Below are positions 1-8,898 of a stretch of DNA of 52,460 nucleotides, piece after piece. Source of the DNA: Alcanivorax sp. UBA4485 (GTDB lineage Bacteria > Pseudomonadota > Gammaproteobacteria > Pseudomonadales > Alcanivoracaceae); NCBI GenBank assembly GCA_002389055.1, contig DGNT01000020.1, positions 1 through 52,460 on the forward strand, read 5' to 3'. Each line of letters opens with the position of its first letter. The first letter of the stretch is position 1. The notes beneath the pieces are model-generated. The model ran no database searches and was not told where the DNA came from. It saw nothing but the letters and a program-made list of their open reading frames with translations. Both the position numbers and the translations under genes were made by a program.

Positions 1-560
1 CCCAGGTATGCGCGGCCTGCCACGGTCCGGACGGCAATTCCCCCTCCGGCCAGTATCCGAGTCTGGCGGGGCAGGGCGAGCCCTATCTGATCAAGCAGCT
101 TAAAGCCTTCAAATCCGGTGAGCGTGAGAACGCCATCATGCAGGGCCAGGCCGCTAACCTCAGCGAGCAGGACATGCAGGATCTGGCCGCCTTCTACGCG
201 GAGCAGACCGTGCAGACCGGCCAGGTGAAGGCGGATCTGGTGGAAATGGGCGAGCGTATCTACCGGGGCGGTGACGTGGAGAAGGGCATTCCCGCCTGCG
301 CCGGCTGCCACGGCCCCGCCGGTCAGGGCGTCGACGCCGCCGGCTTCCCGGCGCTGGCCGGCCAGCAGCCCGCCTACACGGAAAGCCAGCTGAGGGCGTT
401 CCGCGCCGTCGGTCGCGAGGACATCGGCGACATGGCCAAGCGTGACAACGACCCGCAGGCGATGATGCGCACCCTGGCGGCGAAGATGAGCGACGCTCAG
501 ATCCAGGCGGTGTCCAGCTTCGTAGCCGGTCTCTCCGCACCGGAGCGCGACAGCGAATAA
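1..560 (+). CDS. Diheme cytochrome c4, 5' end cut off
   Basis: Periplasmic two-heme electron carrier, normally feeding electrons to terminal oxidases. The reading frame is open from base 3 and the true start lies left of the window. Two c-type heme motifs are visible, CAACH at 9-23 and CAGCH at 297-311, each followed by the 'PSLAGQ' or 'PALAGQ' stretch typical of the two c4 halves. About 185 residues are present, so only the signal peptide and the first few residues are missing. dsbA follows, the same neighbour order as in Pseudomonas, which supports the family call. A terminator closes the gene at 587-613. Confidence 0.92.
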   Translation, partial: QVCAACHGPDGNSPSGQYPSLAGQGEPYLIKQLKAFKSGERENAIMQGQAANLSEQDMQDLAAFYAEQTVQTGQVKADLVEMGERIYRGGDVEKGIPACAGCHGPAGQGVDAAGFPALAGQQPAYTESQLRAFRAVGREDIGDMAKRDNDPQAMMRTLAAKMSDAQIQAVSSFVAGLSAPERDSE

Positions 561-586
561 GCGCCGCTGTTGAACGGTGCGCAAGC

Positions 587-613
587 AAAAGGCAGCCTCG
601 GGCTGCCTTTTTT
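587..613 (+). terminator. Rho-independent terminator after cytochrome c4
   Basis: A 7-bp GC stem (GGCAGCC at 591-597, GGCTGCC at 601-607) with a 3-base loop is flanked by AAAA on the left and followed by six T. It lies 27 bases after the cytochrome stop and separates it from dsbA. Confidence 0.9.
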
Positions 614-758
614 GTGGCCGCCGTTCATGGGCAAAACGGCGCCAATGCGGTAATAATGCAACTTTCGTGAAAAGGTCCGCTGGCGGGGAGCATTTTCGCT
701 TTGCCACGGTCCTATCTGCGACGATTCAAGTGGAACAGCCAACAACAAGGAGAACCTC

Positions 759-1397
759 ATGTTGCGAACGGTCATGGCGCTGCTGCTCGGCCTTACACTC
801 ACGACGGTGGCCTGGGCACAGCAGTCCGGCGGCGAACACGCCCGCTACGCGGAAGGGACCCACTACAAGGTGCTGGACGCGCCGGGCAACGTGGACGACC
901 CCGACAAGGTGGAAGTGCGCGAGTTCTTTTCCTACATCTGTCCGCATTGCTTCAGCCTGGAGCCGATTGTCGAGGACTGGCTCAAAGACAAGCCCGACTA
1001 CGTGAATTACGTGCGCTCGCCGGTCACCTTCCTGCGTAACGCGGAGCCCCTGGCCCGCGCCTACTACGTGGCCGATATCCTCGATAAGGTGGATGAAGTT
1101 CACAAGCCCCTGTTCGATGCGATTCACAAGCACCGGGAGCCGCTGTTCACCCCCACCGCGCTGGCGGACTTCTTCCAGAAGTACGGCGTGGAAGAGGACG
1201 AATTCAACCAGCTCTACAGCTCGTTCGGGGTGTCCACCAAGCTGCGTCAGACCGATGCGCTGGCCCGCGACTACCAGATCCGCGGCGTGCCGTCTTTCGT
1301 GGTCAACGGGAAGTATCTGATTCTTCGTGACGGCCTGCGTAACAATCAGGAAATGTTCGACGTGATCGACTTCCTGGTGGAGAAAGAGCGCCGCTAG
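759..1397 (+). CDS. dsbA: Thiol:disulfide interchange protein DsbA
   Basis: Periplasmic oxidase that introduces disulfide bonds into exported proteins and is reoxidised by DsbB. The 212-residue protein has a signal peptide (about residues 1-20, ending AWA-Q), a thioredoxin fold with CPHC at residues 61-64, and the cis-proline loop 'RGVPSF' near residue 185. The DsbA-type CPHC dipeptide and the length match the family. The ATG at 759 has a good ribosome site (AAGGAG) and is followed directly by the signal peptide. The next gene starts 22 bases downstream and is probably cotranscribed. Exported pilus-type proteins encoded later in the window could be clients, but nothing in the sequence shows this. 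Confidence 0.96.
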   Translation: MLRTVMALLLGLTLTTVAWAQQSGGEHARYAEGTHYKVLDAPGNVDDPDKVEVREFFSYICPHCFSLEPIVEDWLKDKPDYVNYVRSPVTFLRNAEPLARAYYVADILDKVDEVHKPLFDAIHKHREPLFTPTALADFFQKYGVEEDEFNQLYSSFGVSTKLRQTDALARDYQIRGVPSFVVNGKYLILRDGLRNNQEMFDVIDFLVEKERR

Positions 1398-1419
1398 CCC
1401 TTTCGGGAGTTCAAACGGA

Positions 1420-2319
1420 ATGCTGTTGGAGCGCGCGCGAACCGCGTACCAGTCCTGGAAAACCCGGCCCGCCGGGTTTTCCTTCGCCCGCGAAGGTCAC
1501 CGCCGCACCCGCCGGGTGCGCGAGATTACCCTGCCGGACGACACTCTCCGGCTGCTCAGCTTCAATATCCAGGCGGGCATCGGCACCAGCCGGTTCCGGG
1601 AGTACTTCACCGGCAGCTGGAAGCACCTGGTGGCGCACCCGCGCAGTGTGGAGACCATCGAGCAGATCGCCGATGTGATCCGCCATTTCGATGTGGTCGG
1701 CCTGCAGGAAGTGGATGGTGGTAGTTTGCGTTCACGCAATGTGAATCAACTGGTCCATCTGGCGTCGCTGGCCGATTTCCCCTTCTGGCATCAGCAACTC
1801 AACCGTAACCTGGGCCGTCTGGGCCAGTTCAGCAACGGCTTTCTGAGCCGGCTGACGCCCTATGCCGTGGAGGACCATATCCTGCCCGGTCTGCCCGGGC
1901 GCGGCGTGATTCTGGTCAAGTTCGGCCACCCGGTGGAGCCGCTGGTGCTGGCGGTGGTGCATCTGGCGTTGGGCGAGAAAATGCGCAACACCCAGTTGGC
2001 CTACATCACGCGGCTGCTATCGCCGTTCCGGTACGCTGTGGTGGTGGGTGATTTTAACTGCCGGCTGGAACACCTGGGGCATTCGCCGCTGGCGGAGCTT
2101 GGCCTGCGGGCCGTGGAGGGTGATCTGAACACCTTCCCGAGCTGGGCCCCGGACCGGCACATCGACCATATTCTGGCGTCCCCCGAGCTGCAGGTCAGCC
2201 ATAGCCGGGTGCTCACCGACTGCCTGCTTTCCGACCACCTGCCCCTGGCCACGGAAATCCGCATTCCCGACGCGGTTCGGGCCGCCACCCTGGAACATCG
2301 TCTGCCGCTGATTGACTGA
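1420..2319 (+). CDS. Endonuclease/exonuclease/phosphatase (EEP) family protein
   Basis: Metal-dependent phosphoesterase fold shared by DNase I, exonuclease III and inositol phosphatases; the substrate cannot be read from sequence. The visible EEP core residues are N49 in 'SFNIQ', E97 in 'LQEVDG', D211 and N213 in 'GDFNC', and D272-H273 in 'SDHLPL', so the active site looks intact. There is no signal peptide, so it is probably cytoplasmic. It lies 22 bases after dsbA, a pairing also known from Pseudomonas, where this gene is likewise of unassigned function. Confidence 0.88.
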   Translation: MLLERARTAYQSWKTRPAGFSFAREGHRRTRRVREITLPDDTLRLLSFNIQAGIGTSRFREYFTGSWKHLVAHPRSVETIEQIADVIRHFDVVGLQEVDGGSLRSRNVNQLVHLASLADFPFWHQQLNRNLGRLGQFSNGFLSRLTPYAVEDHILPGLPGRGVILVKFGHPVEPLVLAVVHLALGEKMRNTQLAYITRLLSPFRYAVVVGDFNCRLEHLGHSPLAELGLRAVEGDLNTFPSWAPDRHIDHILASPELQVSHSRVLTDCLLSDHLPLATEIRIPDAVRAATLEHRLPLID

Positions 2320-2439
2320 GCGGCGGGTTACGCGTCTTCACGAAATACTCACAAAATCGCTAAGCCCGGACGAATCGGTTTAAGCGCGCCGACATCTTTG
2401 CCGGCCATGCTCTCTGTTTGATTCGCGGAGGGCGGTTTG

Positions 2440-4002
2440 ATGGGCAAGACGACCGATGGGCAAGAGCCGGGTTTGGTCAGTAACGGCCGGCGGCTGTTTT
2501 TGCTGGGTATGGCCGGCACCGCTGTGGTGCTGTCCGGGTGCGGTGGCGGCGGCGGAAACGATACGGTGACACCGGCACCCAATGAGCCGGCCCCGTCCAA
2601 CCCGGATCCGGATCCGGATCCGGACCCGCAGCCGCCGACGCAGCCACCCACACCACAGCCGGACAGCCATCCGCCGCGTGGTCTGCATGTGAGCCTGGAG
2701 GACAGCACCCGGCGGACGCGCTCCGTGACCTGGTTCAGCGACGGCAAGGAAGCGCCGGCTCAGCGTTTGGAATACGACCAGCCGGAAGCGGACTGGGACC
2801 CGCAAAGCGTGCAGAGCCGCCCTTTCCTGAAATGGGTATACGCGCGTTCGGAGCCCACCTTCGGTGTGGAGGCGCTGACGCACCGCGCGATGGCGCCGGC
2901 TCTGGACCCGCGCAGACCGTTTCGCTACCGCGTCGGGTCTCCGGAAGGGGGCTGGTCCCGTGTCTATTGGCTGGCACCCATCGACACGCAGCGCTGGTCG
3001 TTCACGCATTTCGGTGACCACGGTATCAGTGAGCGGGCCAAGCGCGTGGTCGATGAGAGCCTCAAACACCCCAGCGACCTTCTCTTGCTGGCCGGTGACC
3101 TGTCGTATGCGAATGGAGAACAGCCAATCTGGGACCAGTGGTTCGATCTTGCCGAGCCCCTACTGGCCAGCACCGTTACCATGGCGGCGGCGGGCAACCA
3201 CGAGGCCAAGGATGGCGACGGCCTCAGTTCCGGCAAGGCATTTAAAAGCCGGCTCACCCACCCTGATCCGCTGCTGAATAATCTTAATGACAATCCGGGA
3301 AGCACCTACTATTCGTTTGACGTTAACCGGGTGCATTTCTTCGTCAGTAGCGCCGGCGCCCTGATCGATGATTTCTCCCTTGCCGAAGAGCTCGTTAATC
3401 TCGAGATTGATCTTTCAAAAGCGGCTCTACGGCGGTTGCGGGGCGAGATCGACTTTATCGTTCTGGTGCAGCATTACCCGATCTGGACCGACCAACTTGG
3501 CCGGAGTCCGGCCAATTTTGCTTTGGTCACGCTGCAAGAGAATATTCTTTTGCGTTATGGCGTGGATCTGCTGCTGGTCGGGCACGACCATGTCTATCAG
3601 CGCTCCCACCGTATGGCCTACGGGTTCCGCTCTCCTTTCGGCTATGTACAGGTGATGGCGGGTACCGGCGGCGAGTCCGTGCGTCTGTTCGATGAGGCGC
3701 CGCAGGATTGGTCAGCGTCTCAATTCGTGGGTATCGGGTTGGTGCACTATCAGGTCGAGCCGGGCCGCATTACGGGCGAATTCTGGGGCGCCGCCCCGGA
3801 GGGGCTGGAGGATGAAAATCGCCAGACCGTGACCGGACCTTTTCAGCCGCGTGACCGCTTCGTGGTCGAAAAGCGCGGTCTGTTGGCCTGCCGTGACTGC
3901 GCCCTGCCTGCTCGGTCGCCGGCTGAACTGCTCGCTGATTATCCCGATATCGTTGCCCATACGCGACGCCGTAACCGCCTCGCCCATGAGCATTGCGGCT
4001 AA
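2440..4002 (+). CDS. Purple-acid-phosphatase-like exported lipoprotein
   Basis: Predicted extracytoplasmic metallophosphoesterase. All five purple acid phosphatase blocks are present: GDxG with D193 (FGDHG), GDxxY with D220 (AGDLSY), GNHE at 252-255, VxxH in 'VLVQHYP', and GHDH with H382 and H384. The N-terminus has a twin-arginine-like motif (GRRLFLLG) and a lipobox ending at Cys, followed by five Gly, then a Pro/Asp-rich linker. A Tat-exported, lipid-anchored enzyme is therefore likely (inference). The domain before the catalytic core (about residues 85-185) fits the fibronectin-like domain of plant-type enzymes. ATG 2440 is preferred over TTG 2437 because of the GGAGG 8 bases upstream. The natural phosphoester is unknown. 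Confidence 0.85.
   Translation: MGKTTDGQEPGLVSNGRRLFLLGMAGTAVVLSGCGGGGGNDTVTPAPNEPAPSNPDPDPDPDPQPPTQPPTPQPDSHPPRGLHVSLEDSTRRTRSVTWFSDGKEAPAQRLEYDQPEADWDPQSVQSRPFLKWVYARSEPTFGVEALTHRAMAPALDPRRPFRYRVGSPEGGWSRVYWLAPIDTQRWSFTHFGDHGISERAKRVVDESLKHPSDLLLLAGDLSYANGEQPIWDQWFDLAEPLLASTVTMAAAGNHEAKDGDGLSSGKAFKSRLTHPDPLLNNLNDNPGSTYYSFDVNRVHFFVSSAGALIDDFSLAEELVNLEIDLSKAALRRLRGEIDFIVLVQHYPIWTDQLGRSPANFALVTLQENILLRYGVDLLLVGHDHVYQRSHRMAYGFRSPFGYVQVMAGTGGESVRLFDEAPQDWSASQFVGIGLVHYQVEPGRITGEFWGAAPEGLEDENRQTVTGPFQPRDRFVVEKRGLLACRDCALPARSPAELLADYPDIVAHTRRRNRLAHEHCG
2605..2628 (+). repeat. Tandem hexamer encoding an Asp-Pro linker
   Basis: Three copies of GATCCG and one of GACCCG in frame encode (Asp-Pro)4 within the linker between lipid anchor and catalytic domain of the phosphatase-like lipoprotein. 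Such a tract can change length by slippage in steps of two residues without breaking the frame. Confidence 0.85.
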
Positions 4003-4027
4003 GCGACAGTCTCTTATTGATGCGTCG

Positions 4028-5200
4028 CTACAGTTTGATCGGGGGCACTTCCCTGGGGCGCAGGGCCGGTGAAAGAAGAATGCGTGCCGCCAGCTCGTTC
4101 TGCCGGCGGGTGCCCGTTTTCCGGAACACCGATTTTAACTGCACGCGCACCGTCTCCACCGACAAGGACAGGCGCGCCGCCAAGGTCTTGAGGTCGCTGC
4201 CTTCGGCGATCGCGGCGGCCACGCGGGCTTCCGCCGGAGTCAGGTCGAACAGCTCGGCGATCCGCTGTTCATCCACCGCGCCCTCGTATTCCGGCGCGTG
4301 GAAGTACACCAGCGCGCGGCCTTGCGAAGCCAGCAGGGTACCGCTGGCGGCCGGCGCCAACGGGCTCACCATGCAGACCAGCCGGCCGCCGTCCCGGCGC
4401 GGCAGGGACACGGTGCCTCCGGGGTGGCGCCAGTCCCGGCCGGCGCCGGCGACCACGTTATCCACCAGGGCCAGGAACCGCTCCCGTGGGCCTTGCCGCT
4501 TCGGCGTCAGGCGCCCGTGCCGATAGAGCAGATCGTCGTCGCCGGCGATCAGTGCCTGCGCCCGGTCGCAAAGAAACGCCACCCGGCCGCCCTTGCCGAG
4601 CACCGCGAACGGCCGGTGGCCCGCCAGCCGCCCGCCACGGCCACCCCATTCCAACTGGTGCAGGTGGCGGGTGAGGTCGATGGCCCGGCGTACATGGGGC
4701 ACCAGTTCATTAAACCAAGCGGTGTCCTGGGCTTCGTAGGGGCCTTGGCCGCCGGTGCGCTGCACCAGTAGCTGGATGGTGTACTCATCGGTTTGATAGA
4801 CCGTGCCGCAGACGCCATGGTGAATATCCAGACCACGGGCCCAGTCGTTATAGAATTCGGTCTTGTAGAAACGGCGTTGGCGGCAGGAAAAATCCAGATA
4901 GGTGGAGTAAAGGCGGCCGGCGGGCTTTTCCCGCAGCTCCGGTCGCCACGGGCAGGTGTTGACGAAATAATCCACATAGTTCTGGTGGGCGCGGTCGTCG
5001 ATGTTGATCTTGGTGCTGGAGCGCACGGTCTCCGCCGCCTGGTCGAGCACCAGCAGACGGGCCGACCGGGATTGGCTGACGGTGACCAGCTGATGGAGGA
5101 AATCGTCCCACAGCGACTGGTCCCTGGTCGTGGCGTAGAGCGTATCCAGAAGTGCCTGATGGCTTGCCCCGGAATAAGGAAGCCTGGTCGAACCTTCCAT
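4028..5200 (-). CDS. LuxR-type helix-turn-helix transcriptional regulator
   Basis: DNA-binding regulator of 390 residues. The C-terminal domain (about 317-376) is a GerE/LuxR helix-turn-helix with the usual 'LTPAEARVA', 'ETVRVQLKSVFRKTGTRRQNEL' elements, here split: the recognition segment is VRVQLKSVFRKTG. The long N-terminal part (1-300) has no autoinducer-binding or receiver signature that I recognise and may be a PAS-like sensor. The gene runs divergently from the gamma-glutamylcyclotransferase-like gene and converges with the phosphatase-like gene. A palindrome at 5272-5281 in the divergent gap is a candidate operator. Ligand and targets are unknown. Confidence 0.85.
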   Translation of the reverse strand: MEGSTRLPYSGASHQALLDTLYATTRDQSLWDDFLHQLVTVSQSRSARLLVLDQAAETVRSSTKINIDDRAHQNYVDYFVNTCPWRPELREKPAGRLYSTYLDFSCRQRRFYKTEFYNDWARGLDIHHGVCGTVYQTDEYTIQLLVQRTGGQGPYEAQDTAWFNELVPHVRRAIDLTRHLHQLEWGGRGGRLAGHRPFAVLGKGGRVAFLCDRAQALIAGDDDLLYRHGRLTPKRQGPRERFLALVDNVVAGAGRDWRHPGGTVSLPRRDGGRLVCMVSPLAPAASGTLLASQGRALVYFHAPEYEGAVDEQRIAELFDLTPAEARVAAAIAEGSDLKTLAARLSLSVETVRVQLKSVFRKTGTRRQNELAARILLSPALRPREVPPIKL

Positions 5201-5271
5201 GAAACCCCCGATGTATCCTTGTTCCCCTCCGCCAACTATGTCACAAAATAAGGCGCACCGGGATTACCGCC

Positions 5272-5281
5272 ACGTTAACGT
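5272..5281. promoter_or_regulatory. Perfect 10-bp palindrome between divergent genes
   Basis: ACGTTAACGT lies between the LuxR-type regulator and the cyclotransferase-like gene, and is followed by a partial repeat (GTAACG). A role as operator for the adjacent regulator is inference. Confidence 0.35.
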
Positions 5282-5352
5282 AACGATTGGACAACCGACC
5301 GCAAAATGCCGACACCGCGAATTACGACGCCGCCACTGGTGGGGACGCCTAC

Positions 5353-5706
5353 TTGAGAGTGTTCGTCTACGGCACCCTGCTGGCCGGGGAAAGCAACCAT
5401 CGCTGGCTGGCGGACGCTTCGTACCTGGGCGAATGGACCACGCCGCCGCTGTTCCGGTTGACCGATCTGGGGCCCTACCCGGTGCTGTCACCGGCGGGCC
5501 GCACGGCCGTGAGCGGAGAGGTCTACCGGATCAGCCGCCTGATCCTGCAGCGCCTGGACGTGCTTGAGGTCTACCCCAGCGAGTACCAGCGTCGCCTGAT
5601 CGACACGCCCTGGGGGCGCGCCTGGGTGTATTTGCGCGCCAGCGCACCGGCGGGCCGGGCCCTGCACCACGGTGACTGGCGGCGCCGTCCGCTGTTCCGC
5701 CTCTAG
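5353..5706 (+). CDS. Gamma-glutamylcyclotransferase-like (AIG2/GGCT) protein
   Basis: Small cytoplasmic protein of the GGCT/AIG2 fold. Members release 5-oxoproline from gamma-glutamyl compounds or related amines. The family hallmark 'VFVYGTLL' is at the very N-terminus and the Glu region 'RLDVLEVYPSEYQR' follows. The frame is open from a TTG at 5287, but that codon has no ribosome site, while TTG 5353 lies 7 bases after GGGGA and starts right at the domain, so 5353 is preferred. The end overlaps the convergent dgt-like gene by 4 bases. The exact substrate is not readable from sequence. Confidence 0.78.
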   Translation: MRVFVYGTLLAGESNHRWLADASYLGEWTTPPLFRLTDLGPYPVLSPAGRTAVSGEVYRISRLILQRLDVLEVYPSEYQRRLIDTPWGRAWVYLRASAPAGRALHHGDWRRRPLFRL

Positions 5707-7055
5707 TAGCGGGTTTCCGCCATGCCGGAGAACTGCTTGGCCAGATAGGTGGCGTAGTTGTCGGTCATGCCGGCGAGAAAATCCAGCGCCCGCATGATGC
5801 ACTGGTAAAGCCGTTCCTGTTCGTCCATGTCCGCCAGGCCGTCCGGGAAGCTGTGGCGGCCGATCAGGTCGATGATGCGCTCGTGCCGGTAGTTGCGCGT
5901 GGCGCCGCGGGCGTGGGACAGCGATGCCTCGATCAGGCCGTCCAGCAGGGCGCCCATCACTTCAAAGGCGCCAATCTCCAGTTCGATCTTGCGCGGGTGC
6001 TCGAACACCTTGCCGCGCGCCAGTTGCTTGGCGTTTTCCACCACGTCGTACACCGCCGGCTCGCAATGGTGCAGCAGGTCGCCTTCCATGTCGCCGGCCA
6101 GCAGGGCCTCATGGTTGGCGACGAAGGCCTCGACCCCGGCCTCGATAAAGCGCTCTATGATCTTGCCGCGCAGCAGCGCCGCTTTGCGGCCGTCGCGCAG
6201 CTCGGAATGGACCAGGCGGCGCACTTCGTTGTTGTCCGGCAGGGCGGGCTGCAGCAGGGCATAGACCTCGTCCCAGTGCAGCAGATCCATCTCCAGCCCG
6301 TCCTCCAGGTCGATGATGGCGTAGCAGAAGTCGTCCGCCGCCTCCATCAGGTAGGCAAGCGGGTGGCGGCAATGGCGGCCCGGCGCCAGCTCCCGGAGCC
6401 CGGTGGCCGCGCACACCTCCTGAAAGGCGTCGGCCTCGGACAGAAAGGCGCTGTACTTGCCCGGCTTGAGGCCGCCTTCAGCGGCGCGGGACGACAGCCA
6501 CGGGTACTTCAGGAAGGTGGCCAGGGTGGCGTAGGTCAGGCGCATGCCGTCATCGTACTGATGGTATTCGCTCTTGGTGAGAATGCGGAAACCCTGGGCG
6601 TTGCCCTCGAAGTAGATCAGGTCGGACTGCTGCTCCGGCGTGAGCAGATCCAGGTAGCGCTGGCCGCGCTCCTGGAACCAGGCGCGGATCGCCCGTTCGC
6701 CGGTGTGGCCGAACGGCGGGTTGCCGATGTCGTGGGCCAGGCAGGCCGACTGCACGATGTCGCCCAGGTCGGTGGCGCCGGCGGCCTCCGGCAGGTGGCC
6801 GAGGGCGTGCAGGCGTTCGCCGACGCGAATCCCCAGCGTGCGCCCCACGCAGGACACCTCCAGGGAGTGGGTGAGCCGGTTGTGCACATGGTCGTTGGTC
6901 GCCAGCGGGTGCACCTGGGTCTTGCGCGCCAGACGCCGGAAGGCGCCGGAGAAGATAATCTTGTCGTGGTCCCGCAAAAAGGCGGTGCGACCGGTTTCAT
7001 CCTTGGCGTCGCGGTGCCCCAGGCGGTCCTTGTTGAGCAGTTGTTCCCAGTTCAT
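5703..7055 (-). CDS. dgt: Deoxyguanosinetriphosphate triphosphohydrolase family protein
   Basis: HD-domain enzyme expected to hydrolyse dGTP or other dNTPs to nucleoside and triphosphate, affecting nucleotide pools. The start 'MNWEQLLNKDRLG' and the blocks 'FRRLARKTQVHPL', 'NRLTHSLEV' and 'LAHDIGNPPFGH' (HD pair H108-D109) are typical of bacterial dGTPase-like proteins, and 450 residues is the usual length. The frame stays open to 7109, but ATG 7055 matches the family start. It converges with the cyclotransferase-like gene, with a 4-base overlap. The gene appears to be a single unit. Confidence 0.9.
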   Translation of the reverse strand: MNWEQLLNKDRLGHRDAKDETGRTAFLRDHDKIIFSGAFRRLARKTQVHPLATNDHVHNRLTHSLEVSCVGRTLGIRVGERLHALGHLPEAAGATDLGDIVQSACLAHDIGNPPFGHTGERAIRAWFQERGQRYLDLLTPEQQSDLIYFEGNAQGFRILTKSEYHQYDDGMRLTYATLATFLKYPWLSSRAAEGGLKPGKYSAFLSEADAFQEVCAATGLRELAPGRHCRHPLAYLMEAADDFCYAIIDLEDGLEMDLLHWDEVYALLQPALPDNNEVRRLVHSELRDGRKAALLRGKIIERFIEAGVEAFVANHEALLAGDMEGDLLHHCEPAVYDVVENAKQLARGKVFEHPRKIELEIGAFEVMGALLDGLIEASLSHARGATRNYRHERIIDLIGRHSFPDGLADMDEQERLYQCIMRALDFLAGMTDNYATYLAKQFSGMAETRY

Positions 7056-7242
7056 GGTTTGCGTATCCGTCCGGGCGCCGGTTGTTGAAATGGGGAAGGC
7101 CGCCCCCACGCTGTCAGGAGCGGCGAATAAAGTTCATCACATCTTGATGCCGCGTCTGTCAGCGTCAAGCGGAATCTGGCCAAAGGCGGCCTCTCTCGCC
7201 GGCAGCGGCATCAAGCGACAGGATTACCGACAAGGAGCCACT

Positions 7243-7917
7243 ATGAATTTGGACAAGCCACTTCTGATACTGGTGACCAGCGCGTCACAGATGGGTCAGG
7301 GGCAACAGACCGGTCTGTGGCTGGAAGAGTTCGCGATTCCCTACCAGATATTCCGCGACAACAAAGTGCCGGTGCGTGTCGCCAGCCCCACCGGCGGCAA
7401 GGTGCCGATCGACCCCCGTTCGGTGCCGGACGATGATCAGAAAGAGCAATGGAAGGACGCCATCGCCGAGCTGGAGAACACCCGCCCCCTGGAGGAAATC
7501 TGGGAAGATGGCTTCGTCGGCGTGTTCGTGCCCGGTGGCCACGGCGCCATGTTCGATATGCCGGACAATCCGTTGGTGGCCGGCGTGCTGGAGCGTACCT
7601 GGGCCCAGGGCGGCGTGGTCAGCGCGGTCTGTCATGGCCCGGCGGCCCTGGTGGGGGTGCGCGATGAAAATGGCGTGCCGCTGGTCAAGAACCGCCGTGT
7701 GAGCTGCTTCACCAACGAAGAGGAACGGGAAGTGGGCCTCGACGAGGTGATGCCTTTCCTGCTGGAAACCCGTCTCCAGGAGCTGGGCGCGGAAATCCAC
7801 AATAAGGGCAAGTTCGAGCCCCAGGTGGTGACCGACGGGCGTCTGGTGACCGGCCAGAACCCGCCCTCCAGTGAAGTCACGGCGCGCGCCGTCGTCGATA
7901 CTCTGCACGCCGAATAA
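7243..7917 (+). CDS. DJ-1/PfpI family protein (class I glutamine-amidotransferase-like)
   Basis: Cytoplasmic 224-residue protein of the DJ-1/Hsp31 superfamily, whose members act as glyoxalases, chaperones or hydrolases. The nucleophile elbow 'AVCHGPAAL' places the reactive Cys at 130, preceded by the usual 'PGGHGAMFDM' loop. The size and insertions fit the Hsp31-like branch, which often has methylglyoxal-detoxifying activity; that role is inference. ATG 7243 has an AAGGAG site. The stop is one base from the end of the convergent DUF3617 gene. Confidence 0.88.
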   Translation: MNLDKPLLILVTSASQMGQGQQTGLWLEEFAIPYQIFRDNKVPVRVASPTGGKVPIDPRSVPDDDQKEQWKDAIAELENTRPLEEIWEDGFVGVFVPGGHGAMFDMPDNPLVAGVLERTWAQGGVVSAVCHGPAALVGVRDENGVPLVKNRRVSCFTNEEEREVGLDEVMPFLLETRLQELGAEIHNKGKFEPQVVTDGRLVTGQNPPSSEVTARAVVDTLHAE

Positions 7918-7918
7918 C

Positions 7919-8347
7919 CTACTTATTATCGCAGGGGCCCACCCAGGTGGCCTCTGCGTTCACCGTCAGCGTGTTGTCCTCGCCACGGGTGGTGATCTCG
8001 CTGCTGTAGTGCTTCTCGTCGTGCACCGTCATCGACCCGCTGGACTCTATCGGGCGCCCGCCGCTGTCGCATTGCGCGGTCCAGCTGAGGGTGTCCCCGT
8101 CGTGCTCCGTCCGTGGATTGTTACAGCCGCTGCGCAGCCAGCCCTGCCGCAAGGTCGTCTCGATGTCCGTGGCCTCCTTGGCGGTCACGCAACGGGTGCG
8201 GGTCTTCTCCCGATCCATGCCCGGCGGTAATTCCGACCCTTGCATGGTCTGCTTCACTTCCCACTTGCCGGGGGCCAGGTCGCCGCCCCAGGAAGCGCCC
8301 GCCAGCCCGGCCAATGCCGCGATCAGTATCAAGCGTGTTTTGTTCAT
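7919..8347 (-). CDS. DUF3617 domain exported protein
   Basis: Predicted periplasmic protein of 142 residues with a signal peptide (about residues 1-21, ending in a small-residue stretch before GGDL) and the DUF3617 layout 'APGKWEVKQTM ... TRCVT ... CNN ... WTAQC'. Four Cys in the mature part could form disulfides. The function of the family is not known. It is transcribed towards the DJ-1/PfpI gene with almost no gap. Confidence 0.8.
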   Translation of the reverse strand: MNKTRLILIAALAGLAGASWGGDLAPGKWEVKQTMQGSELPPGMDREKTRTRCVTAKEATDIETTLRQGWLRSGCNNPRTEHDGDTLSWTAQCDSGGRPIESSGSMTVHDEKHYSSEITTRGEDNTLTVNAEATWVGPCDNK

Positions 8348-8559
8348 GGCATGTCCCTATCGATGAAAAAACAGCGCTCAGTGTAATCCCGCGCCCGATC
8401 GGGAACCACGGCGGCCGGCACGCAATGCCCTGTTGTGCGCACCCGATCACGTTTCCTTTTGGCATTGGCGGTGGGGCCGGCTGCTGTCGAGGACGGGCGC
8501 GGGCGGCGATGGTATGGTTCTCGCCGGTACTGACCCGGTTAACGATTAAGGAGAACATC

Positions 8560-8898
8560 ATGAAGAAAACATTTGTCGCCGGTTGTGGGCTGGTGCTGCT
8601 ATGTGGCATGAGCCACGCCGCTGCCGTGGATCGCGGCACCTGTGTGCGCATCGGCAAAGCGGTTTCCGAGACACAGCTGGCCATGGCCGGTGTCGGCGGC
8701 CTTGAGGGTCCGCGAGAAAAGTTGATCAAACTGCGCGATCAAGCGCCGGTCATGAAAAGTGAGCTGAGTGCGTTGATCGCGGTCTCGGAAAAGGCGCAAA
8801 GCGCGGCTCTCGGCGACGCCGATCACCCCATGAGCACCGGGGAATACGACGATGCGGAGCAGGCCTACAATAAAAAATACCGGGAAGTATGTGAGTAA
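8560..8898 (+). CDS. Small exported protein of unknown function
   Basis: The 112-residue protein has a clear signal peptide (MKKTFVAG..., cleavage near SHA-A, residues 1-21) and a short mature domain with two Cys (one near residue 28, one next to the C-terminus), which would allow one disulfide. The rest looks helical and charged. ATG 8560 follows a good AAGGAG site. I do not recognise the family. It is monocistronic as far as I can see, with an AT-rich gap after it. Confidence 0.7.
   Translation: MKKTFVAGCGLVLLCGMSHAAAVDRGTCVRIGKAVSETQLAMAGVGGLEGPREKLIKLRDQAPVMKSELSALIAVSEKAQSAALGDADHPMSTGEYDDAEQAYNKKYREVCE

Noticed and set aside
5853..7088. 411-codon open frame on the plus strand
   Set aside because: Antisense to the dGTPase-like gene, which has clear HD motifs; no recognisable domain.
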